A DNA stretch of 64,000 bases from Luzula sylvatica (lineage: Eukaryota; Streptophyta; Magnoliopsida; Poales; Juncaceae): the NCBI GenBank assembly GCA_946800325.1, contig OX326958.1, positions 30,425,314-30,489,313 of the forward strand. The letters are read 5' to 3'. A program made the position numbers and the translations under genes. Positions 24,401 to 38,700 of this stretch are shown here, one piece after another. The notes under the pieces were generated by a model, which saw nothing but the letters and a program-made list of their open reading frames with translations, did not search any database and was not told the DNA's origin. Within the stretch, counting starts at the first letter, position 1. The number at the start of each line of letters is the position of its first letter.

Positions 24401-27400
24401 GTGTTAGTGTTCTATATTGAATTTTTTAGGACATCATAAAAATTAAATATTTTGCTCGTATAATAGTTCAATTTTGCCATTTTTTCGAAAAATATGATGA
24501 CAGATTTTTTTCGAAGGTGTTACACTACACTTTATGTATTTTTCAGAAATTTTTGAAAAAATATAAATTTGTGTGTGTTAGTCTTCAATTAAGGAAATTT
24601 TTTGGTGATCACCAATATTAAATATTTTGCTCGTGTAAGAGATCAATTTTAGCAAGTTTAGAAAAATATGATAATTGATTTTAATTAAGGTGTTAGACTT
24701 CACTTTATGGATTTTTATGAAATTTTTGAAAAAATAGAAATTTGTGTGTGTTAGTCTCTTATTATTGATTGCTTTGAGGACAACATGATAAATTGAGTAT
24801 TTTTGTCGTGTAAGAGTTCAATTTTAGCATTTTCTAGAAAAATAAGATAATTGATTTTTTTTGAAGGTGTTAGACTTCACATTTTTCTATTTTTAATTTT
24901 TTTTCGAAAAAATAGAAATATGTTTATGTTAGTTCTGTATTACGGAGTATATTGAGGACATCATGAGAATTAAGTATTTTTCACGTTTTACACTTCAATT
25001 TTGACATGTTTAGAAAATAGGATAACTCATTTGTTTTGAAGGTGTTAGACTTCATTTTTTGCATTTGCAAGAAATTTCTGAAAAATCAGAAATTTGTGTG
25101 CGTTAGTCTTCTATTATTGAATTTTTTAGGAGAACATCAAAATTCAATATTTTTTATCGTGTAATAGTTTATTTTTGACATTTGTTTTCTTGAAAAAATA
25201 GGATACCAGATTTTTTTTTGATAGTGTTACATTTCAATTTTTGTATTTTGCAAATTTTTTTGAAAAAATATAAATTTGTGTGTTTTAGTCTTGTATTCTG
25301 GATTATTTTGATGACAACATGAAAATGAGTATTTTTGTCGTGTAAGAGTTCTATTTTGGCATTTTTTTAGGAAAAATAGTATAATTAATTTTTTTAAGGT
25401 GTTAGACTTCACTTTTTGAATTTTAAGAAAATTTAAAAATATAGAAATTTGTGTGTGTTAGTCTTCTAGTATGAATTATTTTGAGGACAACATAAAAATT
25501 GAGCATTTGTGTCGTGTACGAGTTTAATTTTGGCATTTTTTTAGAAAAATCGGACAATTGATTTTTTTGAAGGTGTTAGAATTCACTTTTTTTCATTTTT
25601 AAGAAATGTTGGAAAAAATAGAAATATGTGTGTGTTAATCCTTTATTACGGAGTATTTTAAGGACATCATGAGAATTAAGTATTTTTCTACTTTCACAAT
25701 TCAATTTTCACAAGTTTATAAAATAGGATAATTGATTTGTTTTGAAAGTATTACACATTATTTTTTGCATTTTTAAGAAATTTCTGAAAAAACAGAAATT
25801 TGATTGTGTCAGTGTTCTATATTGAATTTTCTAGGACATCATAAAAATTAAATATTTTGCTCGTATAATAGTTCAATTTTGCCATTTTTTCAAAAAATAT
25901 GATGACAGATTTTTTTCGAAGGTGTTACACTTCCCTTTTTATATTTTTCAGAAATTTTTGAAAAAATATAAATTTGTGTGTGTTAGTCTTCAATTAAAGA
26001 ATTTTTTTGGAGATCATCAAAATTAAATATTTTGCTCGTGTAAGAGATCAATTTTAGCATTTTCAGAAAATATGATAATTGATTTTAATTAAGTTGTTAG
26101 ACTTCATTTTATGCAATTTTATGAAGTTTTTGAAAAAATAGAAATTTGTGTGTGTTAGTGTCCTATTATTGATTACTTTGAGGACAACATGTGGAGTATT
26201 TTTGTCGTGTAAGAGTTCAATTTTAGCATTTTCTAGAAAAATAAGATAATTAGTTTTTTTTGAAGGTGTTAGACTTCACATTTTTCCATTTTTAATTTTT
26301 TTTGTTGAAAAAATAGCAATATGTTTATGTTAGTTCTATATTACAGAGTATTTTGAGGACATCATGAGAATTAAGTATTTTTCACGTTTTACACTTCAAT
26401 TTTGACATGTTTAGAAAATAGGATAACTCATTTGTTTTGAAGGTGTTAGACTTCATTTTTTGCATTTGTAAGAAATTTCTGAAAAATCAGAAATTTGTGT
26501 GCGTTAGTCTTCTATTATTGAATTTTTTAGGAGAACATCAAAATTCAATATTTTTCTCGCGTAATAGTTCATTTTTGACTTTTTTTTTTTTCAAAAAATA
26601 GGATACCAGATTTTTTTTTGATTGTGTTACATTTCAATTTTTGTATTTTGCAAATTTTTTAGAAAAAATATAAATTTGTGTGTGTTAGTCTTGTATTCTG
26701 GATTATTTTGATGACAACATGAAAATTGAGTATTTTTGTCGTGTAAGAGTTCAATTTTGGCATTTTTTAGGGAAAATAGTATAATTGATTTTTTTACGGT
26801 GTTAGACTTCACTTTTTGAATTTTAAGAAAATTTAAAAAAAATAGAAATTTGTGTATGTTAGTCATCTATTATGAATTATTTTGAGGATAACATAAAAAT
26901 TGAGCATTTGTGTCATGTACGAGTTTAATTTTGGCATTTTTTTAGAAAAATAGGACAATTGATTTTTTTGAAGGTGTTAGAATTCACTTTTTTTCATTTT
27001 TAAGAAATGTTGGAAAAAATAGAAATATGTGTGTGTAAAACCTTTATTACGGAGTATTTCAAGGACATCATGAGAATTAAGTATTTTTCTCCTTTCACAA
27101 TTCAATTTTCACAAGTTTATAAAATAGGATAATTGATTTGTTTTGAAAGTATTACACATTATTTTTTGCATTTTTAATAAATTTCTGAAAAAACAGAAAT
27201 TTGATTGTGTTAGTGTTCTATATTGAATTTTCTTGGACATCATAAAAATTAAATATTTCGCTCGTATAATAGTTCAATTTTGCCATTTTTTCGAAAAATA
27301 TGATGACAGATTTTTTTCGAAGGTGTTACACTTCGCTTTTTGTATTTTTCATAAATTTTTGAAAAAAATATAAATTTGTGTGTGTTAGTCTTCAATTAAG

Positions 27401-30400
27401 GAATTTTTTTGGAGATCATCAAAATTAAATATTTTGCTCGTGTAAGAGATCAATTTTAGCAATTTTAGAAAAATATGATAATTGATTTTAATTAAGGCGT
27501 TAGACTTCACATTTTTGTCGTGTAAGAGTATTTTTGTCGTGTAAGAGTTCAATTTTAGCATTTTCGAGAAAAATAAGATAATTGATTTTTTATGAAGGTG
27601 TTAGACTTCACATTTTTCCATTTTTAATTTTTTTTTCGAAAAAATAGAAATATGTTCATGTTAGTTCTGTATTACGGAGTATTTTGAGGACATCATGATA
27701 ATTAAGTATTTTTCACGTTTTACACTTCAATTTTGACATGTTTAGAAAATAGGATAACTCATTTGTTTTGAAGGTGTGAGACTTCATTTTTTGCTTTTGT
27801 AAGAAATTTCTGAAAAATCAGAAATTTGTGTGCGTTAGTCTTCTATTATTGAATTTTTTAGGAGAACATCAAAATTCAATATTTTTCTCGTGTAATAGTT
27901 TATTTTTGACTTTTGTTTTCTTCAAAAAATAGGATACCAGATGTTTTTTTGATGGTGTTACATTTCAATTTTTGTATTTTGCAAATTTTTTTGAAAAAAT
28001 ATAAATTTGTGTGTGTTAGTCTTCTATTTTGGATTATTTTGATGACAACATGAAAATTGAGTATTTTTGTCGTGTAAGAGTTCAATTTTGGCATTTTTTA
28101 GGAAAAATAGTATAATTGATTTTTTTAAGGTGTTAGACTTCACTTTTTGAATTTTAAGAAAATTAAAAAAAATAGAAATTTGTGTGTGTTAGTCGTCTAT
28201 ATTGAATTTTCTAGGACATCATAAAAATTAAATATTTTGCTCGTATAATAGTTCAATTTTGCCATTTTTTCGAAAAATATGATGACAGATTTTTTTCGAA
28301 GGTGTTACACTTCACTTTTTGTATTTTTCAGAAATTTTTGAAAGAAATATAAATTTGTGTGTGTTAGTCTTCAATTAAGGAATTTTTTTGGAGATCATCA
28401 AAATTAAATATTTTGCTCGTGTAAGAGATCAATTTTAGCAATTTTAGAAAAATATGATAATTGATTTTAATTAAGGTGTTAGACTTCACTTTATGCATTT
28501 TTATGAAATTTTTGAAAAAATAGAAATTTGTGTGTGTTAGTCTCTTATTATTGATTGCTTTGAGGACAACATGATAAATTGAGTATTTTTTTCGTGTAAG
28601 AGTTCAATTTTAGCATTTTCTAGAAAAATAAGATAATTGATTTTTTTTGATGGTGTTAGACTTCACATTTTTCCATTTTTAATTTTTTTTTCGAAAAAAT
28701 AGAAATATGTTTGTGTTAGTCCTCTATTACGTAGTATTTTGAGGACATCATGAGAATTAAGTATTTTTCACGTTTTACACTTCAATTTTGACATGTTTAG
28801 AAAATGGGATAACTGATTTGTTTTGAAGGTGTTAGACTTCATTTTTTTGCATTTGTAAGAAATTTCTGAAAAATCAGAAATTTGTGTGCGTTAGTCTTCT
28901 ATTATTGAATTTTTTAGGAGAACATCAAAATTCAATATTTTTCTCGTGTAATAGTTTATTTTTGACTTTTGTTTTCTTCAAAAAATAGGATACCAGATTT
29001 TTTTTTGATGGTGTTACATTTCAATTTTTGTATTTTGCAAATGTTTTTGAAAAAATATAAATTTGTGTGTGTTAGTCTTCTATTATGGATTATTTTGATG
29101 ACAACATGAAAATTGAGTATTTTTGTCGTGTAAGAGTTCAATTTTGGCATTTTTTAGGAAAAATAGTATAATTGATTTTTTTAAGGTGTTAGACTTCACT
29201 TTTTGAATTTTAAGAAAATTTAAAAAAATATAAATTTGTGTGTGTTAGTCTTCTATTATGAATTATTTTGAGGACAACATAAAAATTGAGCATTTGTGTC
29301 GTGTACGAGTTTAATTTTGGCATTTTTTTAGAAAAATCGTACAATTGATTTTTTTGAAGGTGTTAGAATTCACTTTTTTTCATTTTTAAGAAATGTTGGA
29401 AAAAATAGAAATATGTGTGTGTTAATCCTTTATTACGGAGTATTTTAAGGACATCATGAGAATTAAGTATTTTTCTCCTTTCACAATTCAATTTTCACAA
29501 GTTTATAAAATAGGATAATTGATTTGTTTTGAAAGTATTACACATTATTTTTTGCATTTTTAAGTAATTTCTGAAAAAATAGAAATTTGATTGTGTTAGT
29601 GTTCTATATTGAATTTTCTAGGACATCATAAAAATTAAATATTTTGCTCGTATAATAGTTCAATTTTGCCATTTTTTCGAAAAATATGATGACAGATTTT
29701 TTTCGAAGGTGTTACACTTCCCTTTTTATATTTTTCAGAAATTTTTGAAAAAATATAAATTTGTGTGTGTTAGTCTTCAATTAAAGAATTTTTTTGGAGA
29801 TCATCAAAATTAAATATTTTGCTCGTGTAAGAGATCAATTTTAGCATTTTCAGAAAATATGATAATTGATTTTAATTAAGGTGTTAGACTTCACTTTATG
29901 CATTTTTATGAAGTTTTTGAAAAAATAGAAATTTGTGTGTGTTAGTCTCCTATTATTGATTACTTTGAGGACAACATGATAAATGGAGTATTTTTGTCGT
30001 GTAAGAGTTCAATTTTAGCATTTTCTAGAAAAATAAGATAATTAGTTTTTTTTGAAGGTGTTAGACTTCACATTTTTCCATTTTTAATTTTTTTTGTTGA
30101 AAAAATAGCAATATGTTTATGTTAGTTATGTATTACAGAGTATTTTGAGGACATCATGAGAATTAAGTATTTTTCACGTTTTACACTTCAATTTTGACAT
30201 GTTTAGAAAATAGGATAACTCATTTGTTTTGAAGGTGTTAGACTTCATTTTTTGCATTTGAAAGAAATTTCTGAAAAATCAGAAATTTGTGTGCGTTAGT
30301 CTTCTGTTATTGAATTTTTTAGGAGAACATCAAAATTCAATATTTTTCTCGCGTAATAGTTCATTTTTGACTTTTTTTTTTCTTCTAAAAATAGGATACC

Positions 30401-31250
30401 TGATTTTTTTTTGATTGTGTCACATTTCAATTTTTGTATTTTGCAAATTTTTTAGAAAAAATATAAATTTGTGTGTTAGTCTTCTATATTGAATTTTCTA
30501 GGACATCATAAAAATGAAATATTTTGCTCGTATAATAGTTCAATTTTGCCATTTTTTCGAAAAATATGATGACAGATTTTTTTCGAAGGTGTTACACTTC
30601 ACTTTTTGTATTTTTCAGAAATTTTTGAAAAAAATATAAATTTGTGTGTGTTAGTCTTCAATTAAAGAATTTTTTTTGAGATCATCAAAATTAAATATTT
30701 TGCTCGTGTAAGAGATCAATTTTAGCAATTTTAGAAAAATATGATAATTGATTTTAATTAAGGTGTTAGACTTCACTTTATGCATTTTTATGAAATTTTT
30801 GAAAAAATAGAAATTTGTGTGTGTTAGTCTCTTATTATTGATTGCTTTGAGGACAACATGATAAATTGAGTATTTTTGTCGTGTAAGAGTTCAATTTTAG
30901 CATTTTCTAGAAAAATAAGATAATTGATTTTTTTTGAAGGTGTTAGACTTCACATTTTTCCATTTTTAATTTTTTTTTCGAAAAAATAGAAATATGTTTA
31001 TGTTAGTTCTGTATTACGGAGTATATTGAGGACATCATGAGAATTAAGTATTTTTGACGTTTTACACTTTAATTTTGACATGTTTAGAAAATAGGATAAC
31101 TGATTTGTTTTGAAGGTGTTAGACTTCATTTTTTGCATATTTAAGAAATTTCTGAAAAACAGAAATTTGGGTGTGTTAGTCTTCTATTATTGAAGTTTTT
31201 AGGAGAACATCAAAATTCAATTTTTTCTCGTGTAAGAGTTCATTTTTGAC
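15451..31250 (+). repeat. Satellite array with 8-monomer higher-order repeat (~1.40 kb)
   Basis: Eight distinguishable monomer types recur in fixed order. I name them by the bases after TTAG/TTAA: A (TCTTCTATTATTGAATTTTT), B (TCTTCTATTCTGGATTATTT), C (TCTTCTATTATGAATTATTT), D (TCCTTTATTACGGAGTATTT), E (TGTTCTATATTGAATTTTCT), F (TCTTCAATTAAGGAATTTTT), G (TCTCCTATTATTGATTACTT) and H (TTCTGTATTACGGAGTATTT). The D-type TTACGG anchor recurs at 15637, 17043, 19501, 20908, 25646, 27047 and 29433. Adjacent spacings near 1,401-1,407 bp equal eight monomers; the longer gaps contain 6-mer variants. Copies of one type in different units are near identical, whereas types within a unit are far more diverged. 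No transcription unit is recognisable. Confidence 0.9.
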
Positions 31251-32700
31251 TTTTTTTCAAAAAATAAGATAACAATTTTTTTTTTGATGGTGTTACTCTT
31301 CAATTTTTTTATTTTTTCAAATTTTTTTGAAAAAATAGAAATTTGTGTGTGTTAGTCTTCTTTTATTGAATTTTTTTAGGAGATCATCAAAATTCAATAT
31401 TTTTCTCGTGTAAGAGTTCATTTTTGACTTTTTTTTTTTTTTTTCAAAAAATAGGATAATTGATTGCTTTGAGGACAACATGATAAATTGAGTATTTTTG
31501 TCGTGTAAGAGTTCAATTTTAGCATTTTCTCTTATTATTGATTGCTTTGAGGACAACATGATAAATTGAGTATTTTTGTCGTGTAAGAGTTCAATTTTAG
31601 CATTTTCTAGAAAAATAAGATAATTGATTTTTTCTGAAGGTGTTAGACTTCAAATTTTTCCATTTTTAATTTTTTTTTCGAAAAAATAGAAATATGTTTA
31701 TGTTAGTTCTGTATTACAGATTATTTTGAGGACATCATGAGAATTAAGTATTTTTTACGTTTTACACTTCAATTTTGACATGTTTAGAAAATAGGATAAC
31801 ATATTTGTTTTGAAGGTGTTAGATTTCATTTTTTGCATTTTTAAGAAATTTCTGAAAAAACATAAATTTGTGTGTGTTAGTCTTCTATTATTGAATTTTT
31901 TAGGAGAACATCAAAATTCAATATTTTTCTCGTGTAAGAGTTCACTTTTGACTTTTTTTTTTCAAAAAATAGGATACCAGATTATTTTTTGATGGTGTTA
32001 CATTTCAATTTTTGTATTTTGCAAATTTTTTTGAAAAAATATAAATTTGTGTGTGTTAGTCTTCTATTATTGATTACTTTGAGGACAACATGATAAATTG
32101 ATTATTTTTTGTCGTGTAAGAGTTCAATTTTAGCATTTTCTAGAAAAATAAGATAATTGATTTTTTTTGAAGGTGTTAGACTTCACATTTTTCCATTTTA
32201 AATTTTTTTTTTTGAAAAAATAGCAATATGTTTATGTTAGTTCTTTATTACCGAGTATTTTGAGGACATCATGAGAATTAAGTATTTTTCACGTTTTACA
32301 CTTCAATTTTGACATGTTTAGAAAATATGATAACCGATTTGTTTTGAAGGTGTTAGACTTCATTTTTTGCATTTTTAAGAAATTTCTGAAAAAACAGAAA
32401 TTTGTGTGTGTTAGTCTTCTATTATTGAATTTTTTTGGAGAACATCAAAATTCAGTATTTTTCTCGTGTAAGAGTTCATTTTTGACTTTTTTTTTCAAAA
32501 AATAAGATAACAATTTTTTTTTGATGGTGTTACTCTTCAATTTTTTTATTTTCCCAATTTTTTTGAAAAAATATAAATTTGTGTGTGTTAATCTTCTTTT
32601 ATTGAATTTTTTTAGGAGATCATCAAAATTCAATATTTTTCTCGCGTAAGAGTCCATTTTTGACTTTTTTTTTCTTCAAAAAATCGGATACCTGATTTTT
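31251..32700 (+). repeat. Rearranged satellite segment between 8-mer and 9-mer domains
   Basis: The regular order breaks down here. A 78-bp part of a G-type monomer (TGATTGCTTTGAGGACAACA onward) is tandemly duplicated at 31461 and 31539. A-type monomers with a TTACTCTTCAATTTTT end appear, and one A-type runs directly into a G-type near 32060. It looks like the debris of unequal exchange at the switch in HOR type. Confidence 0.75.
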
Positions 32701-35700
32701 TTTTTATGGTGTTACATTTCAATTTTTGTATGTTGCAAATTTTTTTGAAAAAATATAAATTTGTGTGTGTTAGTGTTCTATTCTGGATTATTTTGATGAC
32801 AACATGAAAATTGAGTATTTTTGTCGTGTAAGAGTTCAATTTTGGCATTTTTAGGAAAAATTGTATAATTGATTTTTTTAAGGTGTTAGACTTCACTTTG
32901 TTAATTTTAAGAAAATTTTAAAAAAATAGAAATTTGTGTGTGTTAGTCTTCTATTATGAATTATTTTGAGGACAACATACAAATTGAGCATTTGTGTCGT
33001 GTACGAGTTTAATTTAATCATTTTTTTAGAAAAATAGGACAATTGATTTTTTTGAAGGTGTTAGAATTCACATTTTTTCATTTTTAAGAAATGTTGGAAA
33101 AATAGAATTATGTGTGTGTTAATCCTTTATTACGGAGTATTTTAAAGACATCATGAGAATTAAGTATTTTTCTCCTTTCACAATTCAATTTTCACAAGTT
33201 TATAAAATAGGATAATTGATTTGTTTTGAAAGTATTACACATTATTTTTTGGATTTTTATGAAATTTCTGAAAAAACAGAATTTGATTGTGTTAGTGTTC
33301 TATATTGAATTTTCTAGGACATCATAAAAATTAAATATTTTGCTCCTATAATAGTTCAATTTTGCCATTTTTTCGAAAAATATGATGACAGATTTTTTTC
33401 GAAGGTGTTACACTTCACTTTTTGTATTTTTCAGAAATTTTTGAAAAAATATAAATTTGTGTGTGTTAGTCTTCAATTATGGAATTTTTTTGGAGATCAT
33501 CAAAATTAAATATTTTGCTCGTGTAAGAGTTCAATTTTAGCATTTTTAGAAAATAGGATAATTGATTTTCATTAAGGTGTTAGACCTCACTTTATGCATT
33601 TTTATGAAATTTTTGGAAAAATAGAAATTTGTGTGTGTTAGTCTCCTATTATTGATTACTTTGAGGACAACATGATAAATTGAGTATTTTTTGTCGTGTA
33701 AGAGTTCAATTTTAGCATTTTCAAGAAAAATAAGATAATTGATTTTTTTTGAAGGTGTTAGACTTCACATTTTTCCATTTTTAATTTTTTTTTTGAAAAA
33801 ATAGCATTATGTTTATGTTACTTCTTTATTACAGAGTATTTTGAGGACATCATGAGAATTAAGTATTTTTCACGTTTTACACTTCAATTTTGACATGTTT
33901 AGAAAATAGGATAACTGATTTAATTTGAAGGTGTTAGACTTCATTTTTTGCATTTTTAAGAAATTTCTGAAAAAACAGAAATTTGTGTGTGTTAGTCTTC
34001 TATTATTGAATTTTTTAGGAGAACGTCAAAATTCAGTATTTTTCTCGAGTAAGAGTTCATTTTTGACTTTTTTTTTCAAAAAATAAGATAACAATTTTTT
34101 TTTGATGGTGTTACTCTTCAATTTTTTTATTTTCCCAATTTTTTTGAAAAAATATAAATTTGTGTGTCTTAGTCTTCTTTTATTGAATTTTTTTAGGAGA
34201 CCAACAAAATTCAATATTTTTCTCGCGTAAGACTCTATTTTTGACTTTTTTTTTTCAAAAAATAGGATACCTGATTTTTTTTTTATGGTGTTACATTTCA
34301 ATTTTTGTATGTTGCAAATTTTTTTGAAAAAATATAAATTTGTGTGTGTTAGTCTTCTATTCTGGATTATTTTGATGACAACATGAAAATTGAGTATTTT
34401 TGTCGTGTAAGAGTTCAATTTTGGCATTTTTTAGGAAAAATTGTATAATTGATTTTTTTAAGGTGTTAGACTTCACTTTGTTAATTTTAAGAAAATCTTT
34501 AAAAAATAGAAATTTGTCTCTGTTAGTCTTCTATTATGAATTATTTTGAGGACAACATACAAATTGAGCATTTGTGTCGTGTACGAGTTTAGTTTAATCA
34601 TTTTTTTAGAAAAATAGGACAATTGATTTTTTTGAAGGTGTTAGAATTCACATTTTTTCATTTTTAAGAAATGTTGCAAAAATAGAATTATGTGTGTGTT
34701 AATCCTTTATTACGGAGTATTTTAAGGACATCATGAGAATTAAGTATTTTTCTCATTTCACAATTCAATTTTCACAAGTTTATAAAATAGGATAATTGAT
34801 TTGTTTTGAAAGTATTACACATTATTTTTTGGATTTTTAAGAAATTTCTGAAAAAATAGAAATTTGATTGTGTTAGTGTTCTATATTGAATTTTCTAGGA
34901 CATCATAAAAATTAAATATTTTGCTCCTATAATAGTTCAATTTTGCCATTTTTTTGAAAAATATGATGACAGATTTTTTTCGAAGGTGTTACACTTCACT
35001 TTTTGTATTTTTCAGAAATTTTTGAAAAAATATAAATTTGTGTGTGTTAGTCTTCAATTATGGAATTTTTTTGGAGATCATCAAAATTAAATATTTTGCT
35101 CGTGTAAGAGTTCAATTTTAGCATTTTTAGAAAATAGGATAATTGATTTTAATGAAGGTGTTAGACCTCACTTTATGCATTTTTATGAAATTTTTGGAAA
35201 AATAGAAATTTGTGTGTGTTAGTCTCCTATTATTGATTACTTTGAGGACAACATGATAAATTGAGTATTTTTTGTCGTGTAAGAGTTCAATTTTAGCATT
35301 TTCAAGAAAAATAAGATAATTGATTTTTTTTGAAGGTGTTAGACTTCACATTTTTCCATTTTTAATTTTTTTTGTTTGAAAAAATAGCATTATGTTTATG
35401 TTAGTTCTTTATTATAGAGTATTTTGAGGACATCATGAGAATTAAGTATTTTTCACGTTTTACACTTCAATTTTGACATGTTTAGAAAATAGGATAACTG
35501 ATTTGTATTGAAGGTGTTAGACTTCATTTTTTGCATTTTTAAGAAATTTCTGAAAAAAACAGAAATTTGTGTGTGTTAGTCTTCTATTATTGAATTTCTT
35601 AGGAGAACATCAAAATTCAGTATTTTTTTCGTGTAAGAGTTCATTTTTGACTTTTTTTCAAAAAATAAGAGAACAATTTTTTTTTGATGGTGTTAATCTT

Positions 35701-38700
35701 CAATTTTTTTTTTCCCAATTTTTTTGAAAAAATATAAATTTGTGTGTGTTAGTCTTCATTTATTGAATTTTTTTAGGAGATCACGAAAATTCAATATTTT
35801 TCTCGCGTAAGAGTCCATTTGTGACTTTTTTTAAAAAAAAATAGGATTCCCGATTTTTTTTGATGGTGTTACATTTCAATTTTTGTATTTTGCAAATTTT
35901 TTTGAAAAAATATAAATTTGTGTGTGTTAGTCTTCTATTCTGGATTATTTTGATGACAACATGAAAATTGAGTATTTTTGTCGTGTAAGAGTTCAATTTT
36001 GGCATTTTTTAGGAAAAAATGTATAATTGATTTTTTTAAGGTGTTAGACTTCACTTTTTGAATTTTAAGAAAATTTTAAAAAAATAGAAATTTGTGTGTG
36101 TTAGTCTTCTATAATGAATTATTTTGAGGACAACATACAAATCGAGCATTTGTGTCGTGTTCGAGTTTAATTTTGGCATTTTTTTAGAAAAATAGGACAA
36201 TTGATTTTTTTGAAGGTGTTAGAATTCACTTTTTTTCATTTTTAAGAAATGTTGGAAAAATTAGGAATATGTGTGTGTTAATCCTTTATTACGGAGAATT
36301 TCAAGGACATCATGGGAATTAAGTATTTTTCTCATTTCACAATTCAATGTTCACAAGTTTATAAAATTGGATAATTGATTTGTTTTGAAAGTATTACACA
36401 TTATTTTTTGGATTTTTAAGAAATTTCTGAAAAAACAGAAATTTGATTGTGTTCGTGTTCTATATTGAATTTTCTAGGACATCATAAAAATTAAATATTT
36501 TGCTCCTATAATAGTTCAATTTTGCCATTTTTTCGAAAAATATGATGACAGATTTTTTTCGAAGGTGTTACACTTCACTTTTTGTATTTTTCAGAAATTT
36601 TTTAAAAAATATAAATTTGTGTGTGTTAGTCTTCAATTATGGAATTTTTTGGGAGATTATCAAAATTAAATATTTTGCTCGTGTAAGAGTTCAATTTTAG
36701 CATTTTTAGAAAATAGGATAATTGATTTTAATTAAGGCGTTAGACCTCACTTTATGCATTTTTATGAAATTTTTGGAAAAATAGAAATTTGTGTGTGTTA
36801 GTCTCCTATGATTGATTACTTTGAGGACAACATGATAAATTGAGTATTTTTTGTCGTGTAAGAGTTCAATTTTAGCATTTTCAAGAAAAATAAGATAATT
36901 GATTTTTTTTGAAGGTGTTAGACTTCACATTTTTCCATTTTCCATTTTTTTTTTTGAAAAAATAGCATTATGTTTATGTTAGTTCTTTATTACAGAGTAT
37001 TTTGAGGACATCATGAGAATTAAGTATTTTTCACGTTTTACACTTCGATTTTGACATGTTTAGAAAATAGGATAACTGATTTGTTTTGAAGGTGTTAGAC
37101 TTCATTTTTTGCATTTTTAAGAAATTTCTGAAAAAAACAGAAATTTGTGTGTGTTAGTCTTCTATTATTGAATTTTTTAGGAGAACATCAAAATTCAGTA
37201 TTTTTCTTGTGTAAGAGTTCATTTTTGACTTTTTTTCAAAAAATAAGACAACAATTTTTTTTTGATGGTGTTACTCTTCAATTTTTTTTTTTTCGCAATT
37301 TTTTTGAAAAAATATAAATTTGTGTGTGTTAGTCTTCTTTTATTGAATTTTTTTAGGAGATCATCAAAATTCAATATTTTTCTCGCGTAAGAGTCCATTT
37401 GTGACTTTTTTTTTTAAAAAAATAGGATACCCGATTTTTTTTTGATGGTGTTACATTTCAATTTTTGTATTTTGCAAATTTTTTTGAAAAAATATAAAGT
37501 TGTGTGTGTTAGTCTTCTATTCTGGATTATTTTGATGACAACATGAAAATTGAGTATTTTTGTCGTGTAAGAGTTCAATTTTGGCATTTTTTAGGAAAAA
37601 TTGTATAATTGATTTTTTTAAGGTGTTAGACTTCACTTTTTGAATTTTAAGAATTTTTTTAAAAAATAGAAATTTGTGTGTGTTAGTCTTCTATAATGAA
37701 TTATTTTGAGGACAACATACAAATCGAGCATTTGTGTCGTGTACGAGTTTAATTTTGGCATTTTTTTAGAAAAATAGGACAATTGATTTTTTTGAAGGTG
37801 TTAGAATTCACTTTTTTTCATTTTTAAGAAATGTTGGAAAAATTAGGAATATGTGTGTGTTAATCCATTATTACGGAGAATTTTAATGACATAATGGGAA
37901 TTAAGTATTTTTCTCATTTCACAATTCAATTTTCACAAGTTTATAAAATTGGATAATTGATTTGTTTTGAAAGTATAACACATTATTTTTTGCATTTTTA
38001 TGAAATTTCTGAAAAAACAGAAATTTGATTGTGTTAGTGTTCTATATTGAATTTTCTAGGACATCATAAAAATTAAATATTTTGCTCCTATAATAGTTCA
38101 ATTTTGCCATTTTTTCGAAAAATATGATGACAGATTTTTTCGAAGGTGTTACACTTCACTTTTTGTATTTTTCAGAAATTTTTGAAAAAATATAAATTTG
38201 TTTGTGTTAGTCTTCAATTAAGGAATTTTTTTGGAGATCATCAAAATTAAATATTTTGCTCGTATAAGAGATCAAGTTTAGCATTTTTAGAAAAATATGA
38301 TAATTGATTTTAATTGAGGTGTTAGATTTCACTTTATGCATTTTTATGAAATTTTTGAAAAAATAGAAATTTGTGTGTGTTTGTCTCCTATTATTGATTA
38401 CTTTGAGGACAACATGATAAATGGAGTATTTTTGTCTTGTAAGAGTTCAATTTTAGCATTTTCTAGAAAAATAAGACAATTGATTTTTTTTGAAGGTGTT
38501 AGACTTCACATTTTTCCATTATTATTATTTTTTTTGAAAAAATAGCAATATGTTTATGTTAGTTCTGTATTACAGAGTATTTTGAGGACATCATGAGAAT
38601 TAAGTATTTTTCACATTTTACACGTCAATTTTGACATGTTTAGAAAATAGGATAACTGATTTATTTTGAAGGTGTTCATTTTTTGAATTTGTAAGAAATT

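Noticed and set aside
34026..34427. 133-aa minus-strand ORF (and about 30 similar 60-97 aa ORFs across the array)
   Set aside because: They are reverse-strand translations of satellite monomers (recurring KILNF, RRLTHTN, YFFKK). They stay open because the monomer length is near a multiple of three and the reverse strand is A/K-rich. No start context, family or codon bias supports a gene.
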